This document shows, in pieces, positions 16,119-24,674 of a stretch of 51,905 nucleotides of DNA. Position numbers and translations under genes: made by a program. A model generated the notes under the pieces. It searched no databases, was not told where the DNA came from, and saw only the letters and a program-made list of their open reading frames with translations. Source of the DNA: JBBKXP01 sp038251315 (GTDB lineage: Bacteria > Pseudomonadota > Alphaproteobacteria > Rhodobacterales > Rhodobacteraceae). Each line of letters begins with the position of its first letter. The first letter of the stretch is position 1. Location: NCBI GenBank assembly GCA_038251315.1, contig JBBSBK010000011.1:1-51905 (forward strand). The letters run 5' to 3'.

Positions 16119-17281
16119 GCGGCGAGGTGATCGACAAGTCTGGCGATGAACGCCTCGCCCTGGGCAAACTGGTCAAGGCTGATGAATTCGTTCGGCTGGT
16201 GCGCCTGCGCGATATCGCCGGGGCCGCAGATCACGGCGGAATAACCGCGGGCCTGAAATTGCCCGGCCTCGGTTCCATAGCTGACCACGTGGGCGGCATT
16301 GTCGCCGGTGATCTGGCGCACCAGTCGTTCGGCGGAGCCGTCGGTTTCGGGGCGCAGTGCCGGCACGTCGAACACCTGGCTCAGGGCGATCCCGGCCTCG
16401 GGACGGATCGCCTTCATCTCGGCGTCGATCCGCGCCACCTCGGCCTTGAAGCGGGCCGTCCAGTGGGCGGCGCTTTCGCCCGGTACGGCGCGGAAAGACA
16501 CGACGAAATGGCAGTCCTTGGCGGTGATGTTGTGCGCCGTCCCGCCGGAAACGGTGCCGACATGCAGCGTCGTGTAGGGAGGCACGAAATCGGCTGCCAG
16601 CGGCGACGGCTTGGCGGCGGCGTTTTCGGCATTCACCCGGTTGCACCAGTCGATCAGCCGCGCCCCCTGCATCACCGCGCTGACGCCGATGTGCATCAGC
16701 GAGGAATGCACCTCGAACCCCTGCATATGGACGGCGAAGCCGAGGCCGCCCTTGTGCCCGGTGACGACCTGCATCATCGATGGCTCCCCGACAATCACCG
16801 TGTCGGCGCGGGGCATACCGTGGGCCACCATGTGGTCAATCATCGGCGGGGCACCGGTGCAGCCAACCTCTTCGTCGTAGGACAGCGCGATCTGGAGCGG
16901 ACGTTTCAAGCCGCGTTCCATCGCCAGTGGCACGGCAGACAGCGCCAGTGCGTCGAACCCCTTCATGTCGCAGGTGCCCCGCCCATACAGGCGGTCACCC
17001 TTCTGCGTCACCGTGAACGGATCGGTATCCCAGGCCTGCCCGTCCACCGGCACCACATCGGTGTGGCCCGACAGGACGACACCGCCGGCAATCTCGGGGC
17101 CGATATGGGCGTAGAGCGCGGCCTTGGTCCCCGTCGGATCGGGCACCCGGATTGAAGCAACGCCGAAGCCATCCAGATAATCGGCGACGAAATCGATCAG
17201 GTCGAGATTGCTGTCGCGGCTGACCGTCGGAAAAGCCACAAGGCGATCCATCAGATTGCGGGCTGTCAGGGATTTGGGCAT
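16115..17281 (-). CDS. argE: acetylornithine deacetylase-type M20A peptidase
   Basis: A 388-residue metallohydrolase. It has VVLSGHTDVVPVDGQAWDTDPF-type metal site 1 (about res 67-88), GRGTCDMKGFDALALSA with the bridging aspartate, SYDEEVGCTGAPPMI with the catalytic Glu-Glu pair, and C-terminal SYGTEAGQFQARG. It matches ArgE in length and motifs, but ArgE-like proteins also cleave other N-acyl amino acids, and no arginine genes are near. Its start at 17281 has AAGGAG 7 bases upstream. First of a coupled pair with the amine oxidase and divergent from the ABC importer, which hints at catabolic use of imported N-acyl amino acids or peptides. Confidence 0.85.
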   Translation of the reverse strand: MPKSLTARNLMDRLVAFPTVSRDSNLDLIDFVADYLDGFGVASIRVPDPTGTKAALYAHIGPEIAGGVVLSGHTDVVPVDGQAWDTDPFTVTQKGDRLYGRGTCDMKGFDALALSAVPLAMERGLKRPLQIALSYDEEVGCTGAPPMIDHMVAHGMPRADTVIVGEPSMMQVVTGHKGGLGFAVHMQGFEVHSSLMHIGVSAVMQGARLIDWCNRVNAENAAAKPSPLAADFVPPYTTLHVGTVSGGTAHNITAKDCHFVVSFRAVPGESAAHWTARFKAEVARIDAEMKAIRPEAGIALSQVFDVPALRPETDGSAERLVRQITGDNAAHVVSYGTEAGQFQARGYSAVICGPGDIAQAHQPNEFISLDQFAQGEAFIARLVDHLAA

Positions 17282-17403
17282 GGCAGACTCCTTTGCCTTA
17301 AAAGTGGGCTGACGCGACGGCGAGGTCAAGCGGCAGCGGAGGGCCAAGGGAATCGGCTTGCGGGTTTTGGTATCCGTGCTACCGTCTGCGCAAATACCGC
17401 CGA

Positions 17404-17459
17404 CAGGGTCAACGAACCCTGCAATAAAAACAAAGAAACAGAACCACTTGGGAGGTTCT
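17404..17459 (+). promoter_or_regulatory. leader hairpins ahead of the peptide ABC operon
   Basis: Two small stem-loops lie in the probable 5' leader. The first has arms CAGGGT (17404-17409) and ACCCTG (17416-17421). The second has arms AGAACC (17440-17445) and GGTTCT (17454-17459). The Shine-Dalgarno GGGAGG (17450-17455) lies in the loop and first stem bases of the second, so folding could limit ribosome access. A weak promoter (TTGCGG, 16 bases, TACCGT) may lie near 17359-17386. Confidence 0.4.
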
Positions 17460-17461
17460 AT

Positions 17462-18466
17462 ATGCCCGACGGGGGGTCGCCGGTTCTGTCTGTGCAGGAC
17501 CTCAAGACCGTATTCAAGACGCGGGGGGGCGAAATCCACGCCGTCAACGACGTCAGCTTTGACCTTGCCCCTGGTGAATTGTTGGGCGTCGTCGGCGAAA
17601 GCGGGTCAGGCAAATCAGTCACAATGATGTCGCTGCTGGGCCTGCTGCCCTCGCCGCCTGCCGACGTGCGGGGCGGCACCGTGATGTTCGACGGGCAGGA
17701 TATCCTGCGGGTTGATGCCGATACCCTGCGCAGGATCAGGGGCGCCAAGATCGGGTTCGTGTTTCAGGATCCCATGACGTCGCTGAACCCGGTGTTCAAC
17801 GTCGGGTTCCAGATCATGGAACCGCTGCGCAAGCATATGGGGCTGGACAAGCGGGCGGCGGCGCAACGCGCTGTCGAACTGCTGGAACTGGTCGGGATTC
17901 CCGATGCGTCGCGCCGGATGACCGATTATCCGCACCAGTTTTCCGGCGGCATGCGGCAGCGGGTGATGATCGCAATCGCGCTGGCTTGCGATCCGCAAGT
18001 GCTGATCGCCGATGAACCCACAACCGCGCTGGATGTCACCATTCAGGCGCAAATCCTTGAACTGATGAAGGAACTGCGCCGGAAACTGGGCATGGCGGTG
18101 ATCTGGATTACCCATGATCTGGGCGTCATCGCCGGCATCGCCGACCGGGTGATCGTGATGTATGGCGGGCAGATCGTCGAACAGGCCCCGGTCAGGGAAT
18201 TGTTCAGCAACCCGCAGCATCCCTACACCCGCGCCCTGCTGAAAACGATCCCGTCGATCAGCGGCGAACGCGCCAAACGCCTGACGATCATTCAGGGCCA
18301 GCCGCCGATCATGGGGGCCGCCCCGACCGCCTGCCCGTTCCGCGACCGTTGCGATGTGGCGTTCGGTCGCTGTGCCCGCGAAAACCCGCCCCGCTATGAC
18401 GTCGGACGCGGCCACGACGCCGCCTGTTTCTACGATGCCGATACCGGGGGGCCGCGCATTGCTTGA
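17462..18466 (+). CDS. peptide ABC transporter ATP-binding protein (OppD/DppD type)
   Basis: First gene of the importer operon; a 334-residue ATPase that powers uptake. Walker A GESGSGKS (about res 44-51), Q-loop VFQDPMTSLNP, ABC signature FSGGMRQRVMIA, Walker B VLIADEPTTALD and H-loop ITHDLGV are intact. The C-terminal oligopeptide-type extension has cysteines in CPFRDRCDVAFGRC and later AACF, a region shown in some homologues to hold an iron-sulfur cluster. Start ATG has GGGAGG 6 bases upstream. The gene order D-F-A-B-C differs from the common A-B-C-D-F arrangement but is frequent in alphaproteobacteria. Confidence 0.93.
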   Translation: MPDGGSPVLSVQDLKTVFKTRGGEIHAVNDVSFDLAPGELLGVVGESGSGKSVTMMSLLGLLPSPPADVRGGTVMFDGQDILRVDADTLRRIRGAKIGFVFQDPMTSLNPVFNVGFQIMEPLRKHMGLDKRAAAQRAVELLELVGIPDASRRMTDYPHQFSGGMRQRVMIAIALACDPQVLIADEPTTALDVTIQAQILELMKELRRKLGMAVIWITHDLGVIAGIADRVIVMYGGQIVEQAPVRELFSNPQHPYTRALLKTIPSISGERAKRLTIIQGQPPIMGAAPTACPFRDRCDVAFGRCARENPPRYDVGRGHDAACFYDADTGGPRIA

Positions 18467-19499
18467 CGGCGTTCAGAAACCGCTGGTGTCGGTGCGCAAT
18501 CTGAAAATGCACTTTCCGATCTACACCGGCCTGCTGCGTCGCAGGACCGGTGCGGTCAAAGCGGTGGATGGTGTGAGTTTCGACATATTCGAGGGCGAGA
18601 CGCTGGGCCTCGTCGGTGAATCCGGTTGTGGCAAATCGACCTGCGGACGGGCGGTGCTGCGACTGTATGAACTGACCGATGGCAGCGTCACCATCGACGG
18701 CACCGATATCGCCAGCCGCAGTCCCGAAGACCTGCGCCGCATCCGCCCGACCATGCAGATGGTGTTTCAGGATCCGCAGGCGTCGCTGAACCCGCGGATG
18801 ACGGTGCAGGCAATCATCCAGGAGCCGTTGGATGAACACACGACGCTAAGCCGGGCTGAGAAAATGGAAAAAGTCGGCGCACTGATGGACGCGGTCGGGC
18901 TGAACCGGCGGTTTGCGGGGCGCTATCCGCATGCGTTTTCGGGCGGCCAGCGGCAACGGATCGGGATTGCGCGCGCGCTGGCGCTGAACCCGAAATTCAT
19001 CGTCTGCGACGAGCCCATCGCGGCACTCGATGTGTCGATTCAGGCGCAGGTGGTCAATCTGCTCGAGGATCTGCAGGAAGAATTCGGCCTGACCTATCTG
19101 TTCATCAGCCACGACCTGTCGATGGTGCGCCACATCGCCGACCGCGTGGCGGTCATGTATCTGGGCAAGATCGTCGAACTCGCCGGGCGCGAGGCGCTGT
19201 TCGCCGATCCGTTGCACCCCTACACCAAGGCGCTGCTGTCGGCGGTTCCCGAACCCGACCCCAGCCGGACCGGCCACACCGAACGCATCATCCTTGAAGG
19301 TGACGTACCCTCGCCCGCCAATCCGCCACAGGGCTGCAATTTCTGCACCCGCTGTCCCGAAGTCATGCCGGTCTGCCGCGAGGTCGAGCCGGATTATCAA
19401 GAGGTGCGACCGGGCCGCTTTGTGGCCTGCCACCTGTACCCGACAACACAAACGTCTGCCGGTTCAACGGCAGCACCCGAGGTTTCCGAGCCAACATGA
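18435..19499 (+). CDS. peptide ABC transporter ATP-binding protein (OppF/DppF type)
   Basis: Second ATPase of the importer, about 354 residues. Walker A GESGCGKST, signature FSGGQRQRIGIARAL, Walker B FIVCDEPIAALDVS and FISHDLSMVRH are present. The C-terminal cysteine cluster (CNFCTRCPEVMPVC, then ACH) matches the OppF type. The start is uncertain. ATG 18435 overlaps the preceding gene but has no ribosome site. A TTG at 18459 with GGGGGG 7 bases upstream is a good rival and would remove 8 residues. Either start overlaps the oppD-like gene, so translation is coupled. Confidence 0.92.
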   Translation: MPIPGGRALLDGVQKPLVSVRNLKMHFPIYTGLLRRRTGAVKAVDGVSFDIFEGETLGLVGESGCGKSTCGRAVLRLYELTDGSVTIDGTDIASRSPEDLRRIRPTMQMVFQDPQASLNPRMTVQAIIQEPLDEHTTLSRAEKMEKVGALMDAVGLNRRFAGRYPHAFSGGQRQRIGIARALALNPKFIVCDEPIAALDVSIQAQVVNLLEDLQEEFGLTYLFISHDLSMVRHIADRVAVMYLGKIVELAGREALFADPLHPYTKALLSAVPEPDPSRTGHTERIILEGDVPSPANPPQGCNFCTRCPEVMPVCREVEPDYQEVRPGRFVACHLYPTTQTSAGSTAAPEVSEPT

Positions 19500-19510
19500 A
19501 GGAGAGAACG

Positions 19511-21214
19511 ATGAGACTGAGAACCACTTTGCTAGGTGCGGCGGCGGCTATCGCCCTTGCCCCGGCTGCCTTTGCCGAACGCGGCAGCGACGGCAACCTG
19601 AACATCCTGTATTGGCAGGCCGTGTCGACGATGAACCCCTATCTGTCGGGCGGCACCAAGGAAATCGAGGCGGCCAGCCTCGTGATCGAACCGCTGGCCC
19701 GCTATGACGACGGCGGCACGCTGGTGCCCTATCTGGCGACCGAAGTTCCGACCGTCGAAAATGGCGGCGTCAGCGAAGACCTGACGTCGATCACCTGGCA
19801 CATCAAGCCTGACCTGCTGTGGTCGGACGGCACACCGGTGACCGCGGCCGACGTCATCTTTACCTGGCAGTATTGCACCGCAGATGGCGGTGGCTGTGCG
19901 CAGGCGGCCAAGTTCGAGGGCATCACCTCGGTCGAGGCGGTCGACGATCTGACCGTCAAGGTCACGTTCGAAGGGCCGAAACCCTATCCCTACAACGCCT
20001 TTGTCGGCGGCCAGTCGCCGATCATCCAGGCGGCGCAGTTCGCCGACTGTCTGGGAGCGAAGGCGCCGGAATGCACCGACGCCAACTTCATGCCGATCGG
20101 TACCGGGCCGTTCACCGTCACCAGCTTTCTGACGAATGACGTTATCCAGCTTGCGGCCAACGAAAACTACCGCGATCCGATGAAACCGGCCTTTGCCACC
20201 GTCAACTTCAAGGGCGGCGGCGATGCGACCGCTGCTGGCCGTGCGGTGCTGGAAACCGGCGAATTCGACTACGCCTGGAACCTGCAACTTGCACCCGATG
20301 TCATCGATGCGATGGCGGCAGGCGGCAAGGGCGAGGTCATCTCGGGCTTTGGCACCAACATCGAACGGCTGGAAATGAACCTGACCGATCCGTCGCCCGA
20401 TCTGCCCGAGGGCGAGCGGGCCACGACCATGCATCCGCATCCGTTCCTGTCGGATCCCCGTGTGCGTCAGGCTCTGTCGATGGCGATTGACCGGCAGATT
20501 CTGGTCGATGTCGGCTATGGCCCTGCGGGTCAGCCGAACTGCAATCTGGTGCCGTCGCCGGCGATCTATGCGTCCGATAACACCGCATGCCTGACCCAGG
20601 ACATCGAAGGCGCAAAGGCCTTGCTGGACGAAGCCGGATTCACCCCCGGACCGGACGGCATCAGGGTGAACGCCGATGGCGTGCGACTGTCGATCCTTTA
20701 TCAGACGTCCACGAACGCGGTGCGTCAGGACGTGCAGGCGCTGGTCAAGGCCGACTGGGAACAGATCGGTGTCGAAACCGAACTTCGCAACATTGACGCC
20801 GGCGTGTATTTCGGCGGCGATCCGGGGTCGCCCGACACGTTCCAACGGTTCTATGCGGACGTCGAGATGTACACCAACAACTTTGAAGGCAACGATCCCC
20901 AGTCCTATCTGGCCGCCTACAAATGCGACAACATCCCGCGCCCCGAAACGCAGTGGCAGGGCGAGAACATCAACCGGGTCTGCGATCCGGCCTACGACGC
21001 GATGGTTGTCGAATATGCCGGCACAGCCGATCCCGATGCCCGCGCCGCACTGGCGATCAAGATGAACGATTACCTGACCAAGGATAATCACATCATCGTG
21101 CCGCTGATCTATCGCGGTCGGGTTTCGGCCAAGGCCAATTCGCTGGGTGGAGTCCTGTTGAACGCCTGGGACAGCGAATTGTGGAACATCGCCGACTGGT
21201 ATCGGATCAAGTGA
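19511..21214 (+). CDS. peptide-type ABC transporter periplasmic substrate-binding protein
   Basis: A 567-residue family-5 extracellular solute-binding protein. It has a signal peptide (MRLRTTLLGAAAAIALA, cut likely after AFA near residue 22) and the family pattern of TWHIKPDLLWSDGTPVTAADV. It supplies substrate to the two permeases encoded next. The mature protein has eight cysteines that fall in close pairs (for example YCTADGGGC and DCLGAKAPEC), suggesting up to four disulfides, which is many for this family. Start chosen at ATG 19511 because AAGGAGAG sits 4 bases upstream; an ATG five codons earlier is inside that site's region. Ligand could be peptides or other amides. Confidence 0.92.
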   Translation: MRLRTTLLGAAAAIALAPAAFAERGSDGNLNILYWQAVSTMNPYLSGGTKEIEAASLVIEPLARYDDGGTLVPYLATEVPTVENGGVSEDLTSITWHIKPDLLWSDGTPVTAADVIFTWQYCTADGGGCAQAAKFEGITSVEAVDDLTVKVTFEGPKPYPYNAFVGGQSPIIQAAQFADCLGAKAPECTDANFMPIGTGPFTVTSFLTNDVIQLAANENYRDPMKPAFATVNFKGGGDATAAGRAVLETGEFDYAWNLQLAPDVIDAMAAGGKGEVISGFGTNIERLEMNLTDPSPDLPEGERATTMHPHPFLSDPRVRQALSMAIDRQILVDVGYGPAGQPNCNLVPSPAIYASDNTACLTQDIEGAKALLDEAGFTPGPDGIRVNADGVRLSILYQTSTNAVRQDVQALVKADWEQIGVETELRNIDAGVYFGGDPGSPDTFQRFYADVEMYTNNFEGNDPQSYLAAYKCDNIPRPETQWQGENINRVCDPAYDAMVVEYAGTADPDARAALAIKMNDYLTKDNHIIVPLIYRGRVSAKANSLGGVLLNAWDSELWNIADWYRIK

Positions 21215-21228
21215 CGATGCAGGTTCGC

Positions 21229-21277
21229 GTGGGTTTGCCCACCTGACCCCAACGGCAGGGCGGTTCGCCGCCCTGCC
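21229..21277 (+). terminator. intercistronic hairpins between binding-protein and permease genes
   Basis: Two stem-loops in the 89-base gap. The first has arms GTGGG and CCCAC (21229-21242) with loop TTTG. The second is very strong: a perfect 10-base stem, arms GGCAGGGCGG (21254-21263) and CCGCCCTGCC (21268-21277), with a TTCG tetraloop. No T-run follows, so it is more likely a 3'-end stabiliser or partial attenuator that keeps the binding protein in excess over the permeases than a full terminator. Confidence 0.75.
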
Positions 21278-21303
21278 CCACCGCACCAAAGGCGCACCCC
21301 CGA

Positions 21304-22311
21304 ATGCTGACCTACACAATCCGCCGATTGCTGATGGCCATTCCGACGCTGCTGTTCATCGCGCTGGTGATCTTTCTGCTGCTCGAACTTGCCCCCGGCG
21401 ATCCGATGGGGCAGATGCCCCTGACCATTCCGCCCGAGGTCAAGGAACGGATGCGCGCGGCCCTTGGACTTGATCAGGCGTGGTACGTGCGGTTCTACCT
21501 TTGGCTCTATCAGTTTTTTGTTGTCGAACCTCAGTATTGGTTCGACGCCGTGTTCGGCACCAATCTTGCCGACGGCGCGCAGCGGATCATTTCGTTCCAA
21601 TCGCGCAGCCCCGTATTCACCACCATCGGCGAACGCTTGCCGCAGACCCTCTGGGTGGTCGGCATGTCCTATATTGTGGGCGTGCTGATCGCGATTCCGA
21701 TCGGGATCATTTCGGCCTACAAGCAGTATTCGGTCTTTGATCAGGTCGGCACCTTCGTCAGCATGGTCGGCTTTTCGGTGCCGCCATTTTTTTCGGGCGT
21801 GCTGGTGATCGTGATCTTTTCGGTCAATCTGGGATGGCTCCCGTCAATCTACGACACGACGCTGGTGGTCGATTCCTGGGACACCTTTGGCCTGCAGATC
21901 AAACAGATGATCATGCCGGTGATGGTTCTGGCCCTGCAAACCACGGCGCAGGTCAGCCGCTACATGCGCGCCTCGATGCTCGACAACCTCGGACAGGACT
22001 ACGTGCGCACAGCACGGGCCAAGGGGATGAGTGAAAGCACCGTCGTCCTGAAACACGTCCTGCGCAATTCGCTGATCCCGGTCGTAACCGTCATCGCGCT
22101 TGGTATCCCGTCGATCTTTGGCGGCGCGATCATCACCGAACAGGTGTTCAAGGTGAACGGCCTTGGCCAACTTCTCATCATCGCGCTGCAGGGCAACGAC
22201 ATTCCCATGGTGATGACGCTGACATTCCTGTTCGCCGTCCTGATTGTCCTGTTCAACCTGATCGCCGACATCCTTTACGGCGTTCTTGATCCAAGGATCC
22301 GCTATGACTGA
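21304..22311 (+). CDS. peptide ABC transporter permease (OppB/DppB type)
   Basis: A 335-residue inner-membrane permease. It begins MLTYTIRRLLMAIPTLLFIAL, the usual cytoplasmic Arg-Arg start and first helix, followed by a periplasmic loop and five more helices. The EAA coupling loop is YVRTARAKGMSESTVVLKHVLRN (about res 230-252), which contacts the ATPases. The C-terminus PRIRYD is typical. The loop between helices 1 and 2 is longer than in E. coli DppB, with an inserted FQSRSPVFTTIGERLPQTL stretch. Its last 8 bases overlap the next permease gene. Confidence 0.92.
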   Translation: MLTYTIRRLLMAIPTLLFIALVIFLLLELAPGDPMGQMPLTIPPEVKERMRAALGLDQAWYVRFYLWLYQFFVVEPQYWFDAVFGTNLADGAQRIISFQSRSPVFTTIGERLPQTLWVVGMSYIVGVLIAIPIGIISAYKQYSVFDQVGTFVSMVGFSVPPFFSGVLVIVIFSVNLGWLPSIYDTTLVVDSWDTFGLQIKQMIMPVMVLALQTTAQVSRYMRASMLDNLGQDYVRTARAKGMSESTVVLKHVLRNSLIPVVTVIALGIPSIFGGAIITEQVFKVNGLGQLLIIALQGNDIPMVMTLTFLFAVLIVLFNLIADILYGVLDPRIRYD

Positions 22312-23257
22312 TTCCGCCGTCACCGCGCCACCCGTCCCGGTCAAGACCCGCAGCCAATGGGCCGATGTCTGGGACCAGTTCAAGACCCACAAAGGGGCCG
22401 TCATCGGCCTTTGCTTTCTGGTGTTCATCACCCTTTTCGTGACCCTTGGGCCGGTATTGTGGGGGATTGATCCCAAGGCACTTGATGTGCGCAACAAGGA
22501 TGTGCGCCCGATCTACATGGCGCTCTTTTCGGGTGAGCATAAAACGCAGTGGGCGCACCCGATGGGCACCGACAACCTTGGCCGTGACATCATGGCCAAC
22601 ATCATGCAGGGCGGCCAGATCAGCCTTGCCGTGGGCTGGACGGCGATGATCCTGTCGGTGTTCATCGGCACCCTGATCGGGGTGCTGGCGGGGTATTTCC
22701 GCCGCCTTGACGGACTGCTGATGCGGTTCACCGATCTGGTGCTGGCGCTGCCGCTGCTACCGCTGCTGCTGGTCATGATGCTGCTGTTTCGCGATCCGTT
22801 GCGCGCCACCTTCGGGCCGGAACAGGGCATCTTCATCCTGATCGTCACCGGCATCGGCATCACCTCGTGGATGCATACCGCCCGGATCGTGCGTGGCGAC
22901 GTTCTGGCACTGAAAGAGCGTGAATTCGTGCTGGCCGCCCGGTCGATCGGCACCCCGGCGCGGCGGATGATCACCCGCCACCTGCTGCCCAACGTGCTGT
23001 CACCGATCATGGTTTCGGCGACGCTGGGTCTGGCGACGGCGATCATCACCGAAAGTGCCTTGTCGTTCCTCGGCCTTGGGTTCCCATCGGATTTTCCGAC
23101 CTGGGGCAAGATTCTGTTCGACAGCGTCGACCGGATGACCGCGTTCCCCGAACGGGTTCTGTGGCCCGGCCTGGCGATTTCGCTGACGGTGCTGAGCGTC
23201 AACTACATCGGCGACGGGTTGCGCGATGCGCTGGATCCGCGGATCAGGGGGTTGTGA
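22304..23257 (+). CDS. peptide ABC transporter permease (OppC/DppC type)
   Basis: Partner permease of 317 residues. N-terminal cytoplasmic segment with QWADVWDQFKTHKGA, first helix, then MGTDNLGRDIMANIMQGGQIS, the signature of the OppC N-terminal region. Five more helices and the EAA loop EFVLAARSIGTPARRMITRHLLPNV follow. It ends LDPRIRGL, as is usual. ATG 22304 overlaps the oppB-like stop by 8 bases. It ends 3 bases from the convergent DUF3422 gene, so no terminator of its own fits between. Confidence 0.92.
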   Translation: MTDSAVTAPPVPVKTRSQWADVWDQFKTHKGAVIGLCFLVFITLFVTLGPVLWGIDPKALDVRNKDVRPIYMALFSGEHKTQWAHPMGTDNLGRDIMANIMQGGQISLAVGWTAMILSVFIGTLIGVLAGYFRRLDGLLMRFTDLVLALPLLPLLLVMMLLFRDPLRATFGPEQGIFILIVTGIGITSWMHTARIVRGDVLALKEREFVLAARSIGTPARRMITRHLLPNVLSPIMVSATLGLATAIITESALSFLGLGFPSDFPTWGKILFDSVDRMTAFPERVLWPGLAISLTVLSVNYIGDGLRDALDPRIRGL

Positions 23258-23260
23258 CGT

Positions 23261-24541
23261 CTATTCACTGTGTCTGCGAATGCGCCGGATCATCAGCCAG
23301 ACGGCCAGCAGGACAACAGGCGTCAGCACCGCGGTAAGGGCCGCCTTTGGCCAATGCTGCGCCTCGGCCAAAGGCAACATCAGGTAGGTCGCGAGGTTGA
23401 CCGCATAGTAACTGACCGCGACGACAGACAAGCCCTCGACCGTGCGCTGCAGGCGCAGTTGCAAATCGGCGCGGCGGTCCATGCTGGTGAGCAGTTCCTG
23501 ATTCTGGGCGGATCGTTCCACATCGACGCGGGTGCGCAGCAGATCGCCGGCGCGCAACGCCCGGTCGGACATCGCCTGCAGCCGGGCTTCGGTCGATTTG
23601 ACCGTGCGCATCGACGGATCGAACCGCCGCATCATGAATTCGCCAAAGGTCTGGCGGCCCTTGAATCGGACCTCGCGCAGCACGTCGATACGCTGGTTGA
23701 CCAGTTGTTCGTAGGCCCCCGTTGCACCAAACCGGAACGACGATTGCGCCACGATGTTCTCCAGCTCGCCCGAAATCGCCAACAGGGCGTGGAGCGTTTC
23801 GGCAGGCTGGGACGTCTCGGCGGCCATCGCGGCCACCAGATCGCTGAGCCGTTTATCCAGCGCACCCATCCGCGGATACATCTGCCGCACCCGCGCCAGG
23901 CCCAGCATCGACATCGCTTTGTAAGTCTCGATCTCGCACAGTCGCTGCACTACCCGGCCGATCCGCCGGCTGCCGGTGTCAGGTCGTGCGAAAATCGCCA
24001 TCCGCATGTGGCCCGCCGGATCGATCCGGAAATCGCCCGCGACGATCAGGTCGTCGTCCAGGACCCGGCTGACCGCCAGACTTTCGGCGACGAACCAATC
24101 GTCGATTTTCGGTTCGATGCCGGTATCGTCGGCAGCCTGTTCGATGCGGATCAGGGCACTGGTGATCCGGGTGCCAGGGGCCTGTTCCAGCCAGTCAGCG
24201 GGAAAGACATCGAAACTGACCGGGTCGAAGGGACGTGAGTCCAGACCGTCGCGAAAGATCGTATAGGTCACGAATTCGGTATGGCTTTCCCATTTCAGGT
24301 GATGCCTGCCGATCTGGCCAAAGAAATGAGTCGCATCCGGGGTCGGATGCTGGGCGCCGAACCGGTCGAGCAGGGCGATCAGATGCGCACGGTCGGCTGT
24401 CACGTCGCGGGCGGCGGCGTTCTGCGCCGGTTTGATCGCCAGATAGATGGCAACGCTGTCGGGTTCGACGGCAGGAAACGGTCGCGCGTGCAATTCGTTC
24501 GCCATCGCATAGCGCAGCGGGTGGTCGGGGATCAGAGGCAT
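23261..24541 (-). CDS. DUF3422 family membrane-anchored protein
   Basis: A 426-residue protein of the DUF3422 family. N-terminal PLRYAMANELHARPFP with the NELHARPF motif is its hallmark. The middle is a long, mostly helical domain (about res 200-370) likely to form coiled coils, and two C-terminal hydrophobic helices (VVAVSYYAVNLATYLMLP and ALTAVLTPVVLLAVWLMI) end in an Arg-rich tail. The overall plan, a soluble domain, long helices and two terminal helices, resembles CorA-type channels, but the GxN ion motif of CorA is absent. Function is unknown. Its promoter region holds a clear palindrome around the -10 box. Confidence 0.85.
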   Translation of the reverse strand: MPLIPDHPLRYAMANELHARPFPAVEPDSVAIYLAIKPAQNAAARDVTADRAHLIALLDRFGAQHPTPDATHFFGQIGRHHLKWESHTEFVTYTIFRDGLDSRPFDPVSFDVFPADWLEQAPGTRITSALIRIEQAADDTGIEPKIDDWFVAESLAVSRVLDDDLIVAGDFRIDPAGHMRMAIFARPDTGSRRIGRVVQRLCEIETYKAMSMLGLARVRQMYPRMGALDKRLSDLVAAMAAETSQPAETLHALLAISGELENIVAQSSFRFGATGAYEQLVNQRIDVLREVRFKGRQTFGEFMMRRFDPSMRTVKSTEARLQAMSDRALRAGDLLRTRVDVERSAQNQELLTSMDRRADLQLRLQRTVEGLSVVAVSYYAVNLATYLMLPLAEAQHWPKAALTAVLTPVVLLAVWLMIRRIRRHSE

Positions 24542-24604
24542 CTGGCGGCCTGTCAGGGTTTCATCGTCAACCTAGCGCCGTTGCCCCGCCTGTAAACCGA
24601 AAAC

Positions 24605-24632
24605 GTGCATCTTTTTATATGCTTAGATGCAC
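24605..24632. promoter_or_regulatory. 8-base inverted repeat enclosing a -10 box ahead of the DUF3422 gene
   Basis: Arms GTGCATCT (24605-24612) and AGATGCAC (24625-24632) are perfect and separated by 12 AT-rich bases that on the minus strand contain TATAAA, a good -10. The element is 64 bases before the DUF3422 ATG. It could be a repressor operator over the promoter. On the minus strand it is followed by GTTTTC, so it might also act as a weak terminator for the decarboxylase gene. Confidence 0.5.
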
Positions 24633-24674
24633 ACGATCGCATACCGTGCGCCACCAGCGGGGATTGCCCCTGTT

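Noticed and set aside
17282..17461. Strong promoter for argE on the minus strand
   Set aside because: A TTGACC is present, but the nearest -10-like TTTTAA is 20 bases away, too far to call.
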